Made by a program: the position numbers and the translations under genes. The notes below the pieces were generated by a model. The model saw nothing but the letters and a program-made list of their open reading frames with translations. It made no database searches and was not told the DNA's origin. A stretch of DNA of 64,000 nt from Archilochus colubris (Eukaryota > Chordata > Aves > Apodiformes > Trochilidae), in the NCBI GenBank assembly GCA_023079485.1, contig CM041090.1:1364001-1428000 (forward strand). The letters are read 5' to 3'. Shown here in pieces: positions 1 through 12,359 of this stretch; position 1 is the first letter of the stretch; every line of letters starts with the position of its first letter.

Positions 1-3000
1 CCATGTGGAAGGGTCAGCCTCAGGTAGCTGCAGATCTGACATTCTGTTGCATCAGAGCACTTACTAATCCACATCACTTAAAAAATGATGGCACTGCACA
101 TGGTGGCAGGTTTATCTTATTACAATTTTTCTTCCAAATACATCAAGGATTGACATTATGAAAGCAGAGTTAGCCCGTCTGCTCTCCCAAGTGAAGATAA
201 ATGGCATCATAAAAATCAGACATCATGTATCATATGTGGTACAAATATTACCTGGTATTGAGGTAATAACAATTTTAAAGACACACATACACACAAATCC
301 ATATACCTACATCTCTCTCTTCTGTCATACTTGATCATCTTGCTAATTAAAAGGAGCCTGCTAGACTATTTTTAGCCATGCAGTCTCAGCCTCGCTGTTT
401 AAACCACTGTAGATTCCCATCTGCTTTAGAAATGATTTAATAATCAGAAAGACAGAAGCTTAGTTCTTGTTAAGCTAAGATGCTCCTTTAAAGCCAGGAC
501 TAGAAGGAATTTATCTTTTAATGAGTACATTGAGGGAAACCACTGCTGACAAGAGCTGTTTGACACAGGAAGCCACCAAGTCCCTGCCTAACTTGTGCTG
601 GTGGCCATTTACATTTAATGAAGGGGGAGGAGAGAGGGGTCCCTGTGTTGCATATTGCAGCATCCTGAGTAATATCTCCAAAAGCACCAGTGGTTACTCC
701 AGCAATAACAAGAGATGAACCCATGGGTAGCAGCCTCAACAGGTAACTTAGATAAGCCTGGGCCCTGATACTCAGACTTAATTTCAAACTTTCCTAAATA
801 TGCTAAATTCCAAGGAAGGAATTTCCCTTGTAAGAAAACTGCTGTTCAAGTATGTAACTCAATATGGTGACCCAATGCTGACAAGAGCTCTGCTTTTTAT
901 TCCCAGCTGACATCTTTTTAATAACAAAAGGCACACACACATACAGCTTTTGAGAGGGTGAGAGTTCTCAGTTGTTGTGCTTTAAAGGATAAGAGAGTGG
1001 CTGGATCAATGATGATACATCATGTATTTAGAAGTTTTACAACTTCTGCCTGAACTGATTGACATGGCACACTCTTAATCATTACCTTCCTGGACTGAAA
1101 AAACCTCTTTACCTGAAGAAGGTGAAGAAACTTGTGTTTCCACTGCCTGTAGACAGAGAGAAGACTTGCAGAACCTGGGAGGCATTTGATGAGCAGAGCG
1201 TCACGTGAAACTCAGCCCAAGCAGACCACATTTTATCTTTCATTGTTACAACCTGTAAAAAGTGTAATACTTAGTAGGAAACGGAGCCCTCCCTTAAGTT
1301 CTAGAGGAAATTTGAGTACGTAGTGAGACTTAAAAGACTTGAGAGACTTATTATAATGTCCTCATAGTAGAAGTCACCAGATACAGTGATGGGGTGTGAA
1401 ATATATCAAATAGTCAGGCTGGAGGAAGCAGGAACCTTTTCCAAGCAGTAAATTCAGCTCAGTGCAGAAAGAGAATAAGGTGAAGGAAGAGGTGGTCTGT
1501 GCTTAAGCTGCACAGAGTAGTCTGTAGATTAAGAATATAAGAATAAAAGCTTTCTGATGAGCTTTCTTTAAAGAACTGTGGGTGTTATGGATGGAGCATT
1601 CCGGATGGGTAGCTGTTGGCCTTTTTGTGATGAACTAACACTGGCTGGGGACTAAGTGCACACCAGTTCAGTACTCAGTGAATGGATTATCCAAAGTCCA
1701 GCTTCTAGTTTCAGATCTGTGTGTACCTATTAATTTTCATTACATAGCTATGGAAGCCTTAGTGTCTGCCCTGCCTGCCTCACTGTCCCTTCCTAGATGC
1801 TGCCAGCAGTCTTCTCTTCCAGCTCTATGTTGTTGCCCTTGTTTTTCTCTGCTGCCTTTTCCACTTCTTCCTGATCCTCAGCTTCATCCTTTGGCCACTA
1901 CTACTGCCTGGTGATGATTTTTTTGTCCTCTCCATTTGTGTGCAATTGGATCAGAGTCCAAATTGCATTCTCACTGTCTTGGTCCTGTTCTGGGTTCATT
2001 AGTATGATGTCAAACCCATGAAATGTGTTGATGGGATCTTGCCTTTCTCAGGTGAATTGTAGGATATTTTTCACAGCTACGCATGACTGTAATGCATTGC
2101 AAATACTAGCCATGAACACAATGAAGAAGGTGTAAGGCTGGAGAAAGAATTGCTACCTGGCATCATCAGGGACCTCTGTTTTACTGGTTCCTTGATAATT
2201 ACATAGAACTGTCATATACCTACCACCTTTCCCACATTTTCACTTTCCCAGCTCTGCCAACTTGCAAACAAGTAACAGCATTTAAGGGCATGGGAAGCAC
2301 TTATGACCAGCAATATAATAAAGACAAAGGTTTAAGCTATTATGGGAAGGTAATGGTGGTAGAAGAACTAGAAAATACAAGAAGGTGATAACTCAGAGAT
2401 GCTGGTGAAGTGGGTATCAGAACAGGCAGCTGGAAGGGAAGGCTATAGGAATGGATGCTGAAGTTTCCTATGGCACCAAGAAAAGGCATATGGGAAAAGG
2501 GTTATTTTTATCTTTGGAAGATGTATTACCTGGAAAAAACGTGCTTGCTCCACTACTCCAGTGATTCTCAAGTACTGTTTTTACTGGGAAAAGGTACTTG
2601 CATTATGTAGGTGATGGAAAGCATCGGAATGTACCTGAACCATGGGGGTATCCAGTCAACACTTACAACCTGTTGTCTGGTTGTTCTCTCATCTGTGATA
2701 GCTGGTCAGTGTCAGCACCCAACACTGCAGAGGACTGGGTGCATGGCCAGCACAGTGCATGCTTGCTGCATGCCTGTATCTGCTGCATCTGCTCAGCACC
2801 TTACCTGGCAAACCACTGCCCCGTGTAGGCTAATGCTGTGTGCTGCTCAGTTTGGTAAGTGGTGGCCTGCACGTGTGCCATGTGTGCTGCATAGCCTGTT
2901 CTGTGTACAGGGGCTTCTTAAAAGTACAAGTGTTCATCCTTTCTAGTGGAGAAGTTATTCTTCCTTCCTAAAAACCCCTGTGTAGTGCTGCTGGCACAGG

Positions 3001-4377
3001 GTGGCATCTGCCTTTCACCCCCGAGGTCAGTATCTTCCAGCAGTGTGTGAGTGATGCCTGTGTCTACTGTTTGTGAAGTTCTTTGGGATCCTCCTGAGTG
3101 AAAGGTACTCCATGGACCTCAGGATATACTTACTATTAATTTACTGTCCTTTATTCCAGCCACATACAAACTCTGGAAGATAAAAGTTGGTACTTTCCCA
3201 CTACATGCAGGTCTAGCTGCAAGCTGCAGATACCGAACCAGGACCTTAGCAAGGTGTTTGAGGGGGAGGGAAGACTTAGACCCTTCTCTGATTTCAGCCA
3301 AGCTTATTTTGATACTCCAGAGGGGTTTGGTATTTGAGTGGTGTTTCTGTTTTTCTCTCACAGCAAGGTATTTACATTTCAGGCTCCCTGTCCCACTGAA
3401 GGGAGTTAAAGAAACTGAGTCCATTGCATACAAAGGGAAGAACAGGATCACACCCAGCTCGAGAGCCAGACCCGCAGCACTCAGTGAGAGCATTTTATGA
3501 GGTGGCTTGAAAAAAATGCTCTATAACACCATTGTATACTAGATGCAGGGATGCATCTACACTTCCATCTTTCATTTATCTTTGTTGGAGGAGGATACTG
3601 GCCCTGAATCTGTAGCCTGAGGCTGCCCCCGTGGCAGGGCTGTGCTTAAATACATTTAAGCAGTTCTTAGGCTGCTTCAACTAATGCCAAAACTGTCTCA
3701 ACACACAATCTTAGATAAAAGGAGCCCAGACTCTGCTCCACAGCAGAAGAGGATCTTCCTCACAGTACTGGTGTGGTGGTAGAGGAGATCTCCAAGCATT
3801 ACGAAGCTGTTCTAGAGTACAGGGCTTGTATCACCTCCTGGTTTGTGCCATATGCAGTGATATGCTGTTTCTCAAAGCAAAATGCAATGCCTTGTTTAGG
3901 AAGCTTAGGAAAACCTCATAAAACAACATGGGTACAGATTATTGGATCGCAGCTCAGAACCATTCCTATAGTGGTATGAGCTGAGAGAAAAAAAAGCAAT
4001 ATCCAGTGTAGGAACCCGACCTGTAGTTGCTCAGCTTCAGTGTGACCAGTTGCAATGGCAAGAAGCTCAGGGAACTCATCAGTCAAGCCTTACAAGAGGA
4101 GTGGGGCCACTCTGCAGGAGTTTGGGGGTATCTCATGAGACCCTGCTGCTGTCCCTGGGTAAGCACCCTGCAGCCACCCCCCTGCTTATCCTGTGCAGCC
4201 CCTTTGCAGTGCTTTCAGTCTGTGTCACTGTGTGATTGGTGGTATTGCCCACCACATTTTATGTGCTAATTTATGTTATATGTGTTCATCGTTTACATGC
4301 CTGTGTTTTATTTTGTGTTGAGCTAAGTTATTTTCCTTTATTGTTTATGTTTTAACTGTTTTTCCTATTTAACTTTG

Positions 4378-4417
4378 TTATTTTATGTTATTTTATGTTA
4401 CTTTATGTTACTTTATC
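4378..4417. repeat. 10-bp tandem repeat, TTATTTTATG type
   Basis: Four consecutive 10-bp units read TTATTTTATG twice, then TTACTTTATG and TTACTTTATC. They sit in a T-rich stretch (about 4250-4470). A run of A at 4444-4455 and an AATAAA at 4460 follow on the + strand. The AATAAA could be an intronic polyadenylation signal for RGS6, but no exon was found next to it. Confidence 0.7.
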
Positions 4418-4973
4418 TTTTGTTTGCAATGTATCTTTTGATGAAAAAAAAAAAAGTCTAATAAAAGCATTATTTCTAAAATTAAACAGAAATAAAATTT
4501 CCCCAAGATCTGCAGTGCAATGTAACTATGAAAACCAAGGACTGTGGGCAGAGCTAGGACCCTGGCAGTCTTTCTTCATGAGTAAAGTTTGGCAGCAGGA
4601 TGTTGTCTGCCCCTTGGAAAAGTCCTTGTCATATGTTAGTTAAAAAATAGGAAATCTGAGTGGTGTCTGTTACCAGGTGAAGATCTAAGGTTCAAGATGA
4701 TGGAAGTGGGGAGTGTTCATCCTCCAGTGGAGATGCAGATGTACCCCAGTCCTCTGCTGGGGGTCTTGCAAAGGGAGAGGCAGTGCTGATCCCCAGGAGA
4801 TGGCTCAGTCTCCAGGAAGGATGCTTCTGGCTGGGCAGCAGGCTGGGAAAAAGGAAAGCCCTGAGTGCAAAGGATGAGTAGAAAGAAGTGGAGTCAGCTC
4901 CTGAGCTGGTGGGTGGGGGGCATGGAGGTGAACAGTCAACATGAAAGTGCTTTGGTCTGTATTTATATGGGGG

Positions 4974-4998
4974 AAAAAAAAAAAAAAAGAGAGAGAGC
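4974..4998. repeat. Poly(A) followed by (GA)n
   Basis: Fifteen A residues are followed directly by a short GA run. This is a low-complexity tract without recognisable source element. Confidence 0.8.
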
Positions 4999-6455
4999 TT
5001 GCCCTGCTGTACCAGAAGCTCCCCACATGCTTGCTGTCCCCTGTCACACAGCCACAAAGCTCCCTATGGGATAAATACTGCCCAGGTGTTCAGGTAAGGT
5101 GTTGGTGGCATGCATGAGCATCCTGTGCATGCTGCTGGTGGTGAATGTCTGCATGCCAGATACACAAACTGCACTCTGTGCTGGGCAGAGCATGGTAACA
5201 GTGTGTGTAAACACAGATACTGAACAAACTCAACTTTTTGTTCACAGTTATGAAAAATAGACAGTTCTTTCCTAACTGTGCAAAGTGCTTGTTGTGGTAG
5301 ATAGAAGCAAAGAGCAAGGTGGAAGCTCTGGTGGCTCGTACAGGAGGTTTGAAAGGAGTCCTGTCTCCTTTTTGTGTCAAATTCCAGATTTTTTTTTTTT
5401 CTTCCTCTTACTTGGCTTCTTGTCCACATTAGACTGCTGAATTCTGCTTCCCTAAAATAATTGCTCATTACAGTTTACACCAAAGTTTCACAGCTGCTTA
5501 GCCAAGGCTCAGCCATCAATGATGCTACGTATCTACTGTGACCTCTGGGTTAATCTTGACTTCACCAGGCCCCAGTCAGAGCCCTGGTAGTCCATAAGTG
5601 CCAAGGTTTGGTCCCCTGCCTGATGTATAGCCAAGCAATAGTACTTGGAAGTCACATTCTGGGGCACAGTTTCATAAGGTTTATTAAGAATTCCCTTAAG
5701 TTTTCCTTACTTTACTTAAATTCCCTTAAGTTACTCCAAATTCAGATTTTATGCTGCCTCTCCAAACAGGCTCCTGTCATGCCAGTGTTTAGGGTAAAAA
5801 AAAATAAATCATTCAGCTGCCTAGAGAGAACTGGATTTTACCAAGACATGGTTGAAGCTACACGTGATCCTTGCCTGAAAGCTGTGTTACAGCTCAGCTG
5901 CCTGCAGGGAATGAAGCTTCCCTACATCCAACAAGACACACAGCATATGCCCTGCTGCTTGTGCTGTGTTGTTGGAGAAACAACAGGCTGGGGTTTTAGT
6001 TGTCATGACCCTAATTAGTAGTGGCAAACATTTTTACCACTGGAGGACTGTGCATTTCTTTATAAGCTTCGACCCCACCTAAAAAAAAAAGTTTCAGCAT
6101 CTCCATACAAAGGAGTAGAAGATGCACTGGAGTGTGCTGAGCCTTTCTGTCAGCCCCTCAGCCTCCTGCACCGACGTTTCCTCCTTCCTGCCTGGAACCC
6201 ACGTGTGCTGAAATCCGGGCTGGCTGTGGAACAGCCTTTGCTTCTCATCCCCACTGGACCCTGACACAGGGAGCTGGCATACCCCCAAGCCACCTGCTTG
6301 GGAGAAGATGATAACAGGAGGAGCTGCCTGCCTCAGATTGGTTGGAGTCTGACTGAATAGTCATTATACAACCCCAAACCCTATTTGTTGTTTGTTGGGG
6401 TTTGTTTGGTTTTTTTTTTTCCTAAGGAAGTATGCAAATATAGGTAAAAACTAGA

Positions 6456-6472
6456 TTTTTTTTTTTTTTTTT
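6456..6472. repeat. Poly(T) tract
   Basis: A run of 17 T residues lies here; a shorter T run sits at about 6410-6420. Confidence 0.8.
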
Positions 6473-6686
6473 CTAAAGCCAGTCATGTTATATTCCAGAA
6501 ATTAACATCCACATCTTTGCCTTCTCCTTCCTATAGATTGGATTCAAGAACTGGTAACTCCTTAGCACCCTTCCCCTGGTATTCCTTAATGGCAGCAAAA
6601 TGAAAGCCATGGTTGCAGCCCCCCCATGCACTGCCCTGTGGAAGACTCCTGGGGTGGAACTGAGCCAAGCTGCCCAGAAGTACATG

Positions 6687-6707
6687 TATAATAATAATAA
6701 TAATAAT
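6687..6707. repeat. (AAT)n microsatellite
   Basis: A perfect trinucleotide run of about seven ATA/AAT units. Confidence 0.85.
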
Positions 6708-7383
6708 TTCATTAATAGTAAAAGAAAGCACACGTGCCTTGAATGGCTGCAGTGCTGGTGTGCCTGCTGAGTTCCAGGAGGGAGCTGGTCCACCCTGAGG
6801 AAAGCTCTGTTGCAGAGATGGAGGAGCTGCAGAGGTGTGACTGTGCCTCTCTCATCCCTGGAGGACAGTCCAAAGGATGACAGTGTTTCCAGCAGCTGAC
6901 CACTTACACACAGAAATCAGTCAGATTGGGCCATGTGTGTTTGTGCAGGTGAGCAAAGTATTTTTTTTTACTAAGAGCAAAGCAAATTTGCTAATTTTCC
7001 TTGCTTCTGAGTAAGGAAATGAGGCTTCTGTAGGGTCTTGTTACATTCTCCTGGTACAGCCTTAAATGGGAAGAGATTCAGAATCAAAGGGATGAGGGGT
7101 ATTTCTTTTTTTTAGTGTTCACTTGTTAAACAAGGCTTATTTCAGATGACCTGCTACCTTTTACATTTCAAATTTTCCTGCATTTGGCACATAACTTGTT
7201 TTAACTTTATAACCTTTCTCTCTTGCTCTTAGTGTGGATCTTTCTTTCAGATTGCAATTAGTAGGACTTTCTATTGCAAAGGAAATCTTGGCTAAATACA
7301 GTAACATAGAGGAGACTGTTTATGATCTGCTGGGTATTCCACAGCTCTCTGGTATTCCCTAGATATTTATTTCAACCAAAACT

Positions 7384-7408
7384 TTTTTCTTTTTTTTTTT
7401 TTTTTTTT
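7384..7408. repeat. Poly(T) tract
   Basis: A T run of about 25 bases with a single C near its left end. No adjoining retroelement was recognised. Confidence 0.75.
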
Positions 7409-8187
7409 CTTCTCTCTTTAAAAAAAAACTGAATTTTTCAAGAGGATAGCTAACCAAAGACAGCAATACCTGAAACAGTTTTTCACTGTCAGATCATTCA
7501 CTGCAGAGCCATCTATGTCCTCTTACCCTTCTTGCAGTAAGAAGACCAGCTGTAGGCCCTTCTTTGCTCTGGATGAAAGCCAGGACTGCATTGCCTAAGC
7601 CAGTGAAGGGCTTTAGAGGTGAAGGTGACTTTCTGGTCCTTGGTCCCACCAGTCAGTGGGAAAGCTGATGTGGATGCCAGCCATGTGGAAGCAAGGCCAC
7701 CACAGCCACACACCTGCATGGTGGCCTGGAGGAGAGCATGGGGAAGGCAGGAAGGACAGGTAGGAGTGGACAACCAGTGACCTAGGACACGACATGCTAA
7801 GGAGCAAGCAACGTAGGATGGCAGCAGGGCAGACTAAAGCAAGGCAGAGCAGGACGAATAGGGCAGAGCATAGGAGAGGGCTTTGCTTTGACCAATTCCC
7901 ATGTAACAGAGTGAGGAAACATCTTCATGAGGCAGTGGTCTGGAGCACAGTTGATCACCTTGAAGCAGTAGCCACCTGGACATCACTGGCTCCAACCCCT
8001 CCTTACCAAACCACTCACCTGGGGCAAACCCCTTTTACAGGCACCTGAAACGCTGGGGTCACACTCACCCCATCCCCTGCCTCCCTGCCAGTGGGGTGGG
8101 CAGCCCTGCAACCCCTCTGGGGATAAGACCCTGCCACTCGCTCAGAGCCCAACCATCCCACAGCATCACTCATGCCTCTGGGCCTCT

Positions 8188-8217
8188 TCTGTCTGTCTGT
8201 CTGTCTGTCTGTCTGTC
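8188..8217. repeat. (TCTG)n microsatellite at a splice acceptor
   Basis: About seven and a half TCTG units end 11 bases before the first base of the RGS6 terminal exon. Together with the following CCTCCTTCCAG it forms the pyrimidine-rich part of the 3' splice site. A repeat that gains or loses units could therefore change the strength or branch-point spacing of this acceptor. Confidence 0.9.
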
Positions 8218-8228
8218 CCTCCTTCCAG

Positions 8229-8279
8229 GGAAAGTCTCTGGCCAGCAAGCGCCTGACGGGCCTGATGCAGTCCTCCTGA
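8229..8279 (+). CDS. RGS6: RGS6 terminal coding exon (partial gene)
   Basis: The exon starts after a CCTTCCAG acceptor, in phase 0, and encodes sixteen residues, GKSLASKRLTGLMQSS, followed by TGA at 8277-8279. This closely matches, from memory, the C-terminal tail of vertebrate RGS6, which ends KRLTGLMQSS. RGS6 is an R7-family regulator of G-protein signalling: a GTPase-activating protein for Gi/o alpha subunits with DEP, GGL (binds Gbeta5) and RGS domains, active in neurons and cardiac pacemaker cells. Only the tail after the RGS domain lies here; all domain exons are outside the window. Human RGS6 has many splice forms that differ at the C-terminus, so this is one of the possible endings. 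The convergent DPF3 gene at the other end of the window supports the call. Confidence 0.88.
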   Translation, partial: GKSLASKRLTGLMQSS

Positions 8280-8720
8280 CAGCTTCATCCAGCTGCCCCA
8301 CAGGAGAAACACCTGGGACCTCCGGCTGGGATGGGGCATTTTGGGGAGAACGGGTCCCCACGGGGGAGAGAGCTTGAGCCAGCAGAAGGGGAGCACTTCT
8401 CTTCACAGTTTACATCAGCACTTTCCTACCTGCACGGCACCGTAAGGACCGTACTGTGCAGGTACTGGGTTCTCAACTGGGGTTTGGAGGAGCACTCTTC
8501 ACTCTACACAGAAGGTCAACAAGGCAAGGGCTTGCTGTCCTGTTCCTTAAGGAAACAGACCCAACCACAATTTGGAGAAAGAAGAGCTGAGAGAAAGAAG
8601 CATTTTTCCTTCATCTCTTCTCTCCCTGGCACAAAATGGCTGTAATAGGCAGAGCTGCAGTCCCACTTTGCTCCCTTCCTTGTGGCCATCTGGATCCAAT
8701 AAAATATCTACTGGAAGCTG
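8280..8720 (+). other. RGS6: RGS6 3' UTR (end estimated)
   Basis: The 3' UTR begins after the TGA. The first canonical AATAAA downstream is at 8698-8703, so a cleavage site near 8715-8725 is inferred; longer forms are possible. No repeat element interrupts it. Confidence 0.5.
8698..8703 (+). promoter_or_regulatory. Candidate poly(A) signal of RGS6
   Basis: A canonical AATAAA lies about 420 bases after the stop codon. It is the first on this strand in the 3' UTR. No strong GU-rich element follows immediately, so its use is an inference. Confidence 0.45.
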
Positions 8721-8814
8721 CTTCTCCTTTTCACAAAATCTCAAATGCATTTCTCCTGCAGATTCATTGACTTTAGCTTTGTTTTTCTTTCCTGTGTCTC
8801 CTTTAAAGCAACAG

Positions 8815-8846
<32 letters not shown>
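8815..8846. repeat. Poly(A) tract
   Basis: About 32 bases of A with one interrupting G, roughly 110 bases beyond the candidate RGS6 poly(A) signal. It has no recognisable retrogene or LINE body in front of it. Confidence 0.8.
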
Positions 8847-8849
<3 letters not shown>

Positions 8850-10663
8850 TCTATTTAAAATCCTCACTCACTGTCCTTCCAATGGCATGTAGCATGTCCA
8901 GAAACGATGGCCAGATCCTCAGATGAAGTCAGGAGGGCGTGATGAGTGGTTTTCATCACCTGAGGATCTGCCCCATTGAGTCAGACTCTGATCTTGATGC
9001 AAATCCTCTGATGTCAGTGGCATCTCTCTGCATGTGCGTGTAGTGCCAGTGTGGTCAGGCTCTTCCTGGTGAGCCACAAGCCATGGTTTAGATGTGTAAA
9101 ACACACAAGCACACACAGGCTGTATTTTAAAGTGAGTTGGTTTATGCTGTGTTTGGGTTTTTATTTATTTAAGGTTTTGCATACTTAGTATGGGTGTTCA
9201 AGCTTTACTCCAAGTAGGTAGAATTGAACCACTCGAGAAGAGACTCCAGCTACAGTTGTAGAGGGTCAAAAGCAGCTGTGCTTTCAGGGGAAAGGTAACT
9301 GATGTGGGCAGGTGTCAAAATTCAGTCTACACTGAGGAAGGAATTGGTGGAGATGGGACCAGCAGAAGCAGCCTGTGAATGGGCAGGGTGCTAGGTGCCA
9401 GGTAACCTCTCCTAACAGCAGCACACCCAGCTGTGGTATTAAACCTCAGATAACTGAGTGAGAAGCCCCATTGTGACAGTGAAATTGTCCCACCTGTGGA
9501 AATGAGCTTCTGCTAAAACTCATCTGATCTACAGCCCATGAATACAACTGCAAGAGATGACGCAGTGGCTTGTTTCAAACTGTTGGGAGTATGGAGATTA
9601 GGATGAGGATGGAGCTGAAGTGACTTTAAAAACCTACATGTAGCTGCAGATAGGAAAAAGGACTGCATTCACATACAGTATATTACCTGTATATGAACAT
9701 TTCAAGACTCAGTTGACTAAGTGCCACAAAACCTCCTGTATTTTGCAAGCAGTTCACATCTGAAGCATATGTGAACAGAGACATTTCTTGGTCTTCTTCA
9801 CTCATGCCAAGGCAAACTGGCTTTTTGCACAGGTGGTAGAACTTGCTATATGGCTACAAGTCTGCATTCTTACCTAGGCAGAACCATCTAGCTAAGTAGG
9901 CAGCTGGCTGTTGACAATATTCACTTCTGAGGCAAGTGTTATTCTAATATCTAAGCCCTATATATGCAGAAAGTCAGGCCAGCATAGTTTCTGTCAGAAA
10001 AAAAGGAACTTCCCTTTTTACCCCCCTTTTACCCATGACATCTCTCATTTTGATACCTTTCTTTTTTTTCCCTAGGAAACTCTATTTCTGATTTTATCTA
10101 AGGTCCACAGGACCCTCTACACCTGCATGAATGTACAGCAGAATACTGAGTATAGTATTTGTCCTTCACACACACACACACACATCCTGCAGCCTGAGGT
10201 CTTCAGATCAAATTCATCCTACACTTACACCACACACGAGGAAGTTATGGGACTGCAAAACCATCATGCATGTGCCCTTGCAGGACCCATTTGTCCTCTG
10301 TTGCCCACCCAGACAAAGGGTCCCCTCGGGCACCAGCAGGTCTTTGTGCAACAGTCCCAGTTCTCTGTTCATGCACATTCATATGCATCCCCTTACACCA
10401 TCACTGGGAAAAGGCTGGCACTTCTCAGAGCCTTGTTGTCAGTGTTTTTATCTATGTCAGACCCACCAGTGCTGCCCGGCCTCTGGGCTGAGGCATTTCC
10501 CATGGGAGGTCTGTCCTGTGAACCCCCAAAATGGTCTGCAGAGCATTCCTGAGTGGGGTGAATGCATAAATGCATGAAGGTGGTGCATGGCCAGGAGGAG
10601 AGGCAGCACAGTGCTACTGAGGGGTCCCTGCTTTGCAGCGAGTTCCTGACACTGGGCAGGTCT
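8847..10663. other. Intergenic DNA, nothing recognised
   Basis: No exon and no transposable element is recognised. The only clear feature is a (CA)n run at 10167-10184. Confidence 0.6.
10167..10184. repeat. (CA)n microsatellite
   Basis: A perfect run of nine CA units. Confidence 0.85.
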
Positions 10664-11080
10664 TAGAATCATAGAATCATAGAATTGGCTGGGTTGGAAG
10701 GGACCTCAGAGATCATCGAGTCCAACCCTTGATCCACTCCCCCCATGGTTCCCAGCCCATGGCACTCAGTGCCACATCCAGGCTCTTTGGAAATATCTCC
10801 AGACACGGAGAATCCACTACTTCCCTGGGCAGCCCATTCCAATGCCTGATCACCCTCTCCAGAAAGAAATTCTTTCTCATCTCCAGCCTAAACCTCCCCT
10901 GGCACAACTTGAGACCCTGCCCTCTTGTCTTGCTGAGAGTTGCCTGGGAAAAGAGCCCAACCCCCCCCTGGCTCCAACCTCCTTTCAGGGAGTTGTAGAG
11001 AGCGATGAGGTCTCCCCTGAGCCTCCTCTTCTCCAGCCTCAACACCCCCGGCTCCCTCATAACAGCCTCTCCTCACCTGT
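10664..11080 (-). mobile_element. CR1 LINE, 3' fragment
   Basis: The left end shows the reverse complement of the avian CR1 3' terminus: repeated AGAATCAT followed by AATTGGCTGGGTTGGAAGGGACC. A - strand frame at 10713-11060 encodes the C-terminal end of the CR1 reverse-transcriptase protein (recognisable segments include [12 protein letters not shown] and [17 protein letters not shown]). The element is 5'-truncated at about 11060-11080, as is usual for CR1. CR1 is a non-LTR retrotransposon; this piece lacks the catalytic region and cannot move. Confidence 0.95.
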
Positions 11081-12059
11081 CTTCTGGTGGCACTTTGTAG
11101 AGGGTCACACATGGGCAGGGCTGGAGGATGGTGACAAGTGTATGGGACAGATGGAATTGAGGTTATGGTCTGGGCAGGGAGCAGCAATACCAGACTTGGA
11201 GCTTGGAGATGCCCCCTGAGAGGAGCACCCTGCTCTTTTCTGCTCCATTCCTGCAGGAGAGTCAGTGCAGCGTTTTGCCTGGGGGGGATATGCTGGGATT
11301 GAAGGGCTGAGTGCACGGAGGGAACTTTTAAAGACACAGAGAGCATGCATATGGGTGTACATCAGGGGGCCTGTATGTTGAACAGCTTGCCATTTAAATG
11401 CACACTCGTGCAAACTAATCTGCTGAGGAATAGCTAGCTGAGCGGACAGAGCTGCATATTCTCTGGAGGGAAGAAAGCTCTGCTCTTCATTTCCTGACTG
11501 AATTTCTCTAAAACAAACATGAGAGTAGCCAAGACCTCCTCCTGGGAACACGTATAGACTGTTTTTTCACGTGTCTTTTACTTCACATATGATGATGCTA
11601 ACGTGTAACTACTTCCACATGAATCACATCCTTGAATTGCTGCTTTTTTTTGGACGATGCTTATTCCAAGTGATGCTACCCCCTATCCCATTGGATGTTG
11701 CAAGCCTGATAAGTGTCCCGTGTCTTCCAACCACCTCGTCATCTTGAAGATGAGTTAGGAACTCAGCTTTCCACCTCTGTTAGTGTTTTACACTGCATTG
11801 TTTCAAGGGAAGGCAGTCTGGGAAGGTGTTACCATGTCCGTGCTGTGCAAACTACCTACAGAGCTTCCCATACTTGCAGGGCTCTGGCTGTGAAATCTGG
11901 CTGTACACTGTTATTAGGATGATAGATTATCCAGAGTATTTGTGGCTACTGTGGCGAAACAGCACCAGGACAAGCAGTAGGAAGGCTCAGCAAGCCTGTG
12001 CAGACAGCATTAGGCTAAAGCAAATGGATTAATGTACTTTCAGTATAACTCAGCTCTAA
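11081..12059. other. Intergenic DNA, nothing recognised
   Basis: No exon, RNA gene or mobile element is seen in this stretch on either strand. Confidence 0.55.
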
Positions 12060-12071
12060 GAACCCATAGAG

Positions 12072-12310
12072 TACTGTAATAAAAAGGTGGCAGGGCAGCC
12101 ATAAAAAAGTGGCAGTAAGCTAGCATAATAATACCAGGATAAATGTAGCAATAAGATAACACAGGCCACTGCAGTAAAGTGGCATTTTGATAATGCAGCA
12201 ATAAGACACAATGGGATGCTGCAATAAATTTGGTTGGAGAATAAGGCAGCAATAATGGTGTGTGTGTGGACAAAGGGTGGCACGTTTGTACCAGGTACTG
12301 CAGCAATAAA
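12072..12310. repeat. Degenerate minisatellite, about 26-bp period
   Basis: The motif GCAGCAATAA, in variants such as GTAGCAATAA, GCTGCAATAA and GCAGTAAAG, recurs at about 12072, 12095, 12112, 12145, 12171, 12195, 12218, 12246 and 12300. Most intervals are 23-28 bases, and the last is about twice that. A second word, AAAGTGGCA or similar, recurs between some of the copies. This looks like an old tandem array that has diverged. No open frame or gene is associated. Confidence 0.65.
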
Positions 12311-12359
12311 GATTGCACAAGGTGTCCTAGTAATAAGTTACTACAGTAACAACAATATG

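Larger units (their letters stand above)
1..8228 (+). other. RGS6: Last intron of RGS6 (partial)
   Basis: This stretch lies upstream of the RGS6 terminal exon and is read as its last intron, cut by the left window edge. I looked for the RGS-domain exons and for the exon encoding the segment just before the C-terminal tail and found none, so they probably lie to the left. It holds only simple-sequence tracts (about 4378-4417, 4974-4998, 5389-5400, 6456-6472, 6687-6707, 7384-7408, 8188-8217) and otherwise unique DNA. Short open frames here are ordinary length for chance. No young CR1 or LTR copy was recognised. An unrecognised alternative exon cannot be excluded. Confidence 0.6.

Noticed and set aside
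3119..3493. A + strand CTCTCACAG acceptor-like site near 3362 as a possible RGS6 exon
   Set aside because: The sequence after it does not encode any RGS6 segment I know, and no donor with a fitting phase was found.
8815..8846. A long poly(A) run as the tail of a processed pseudogene
   Set aside because: The DNA before it is RGS6 3' UTR and flank with no retrogene body, and no target duplication was seen.
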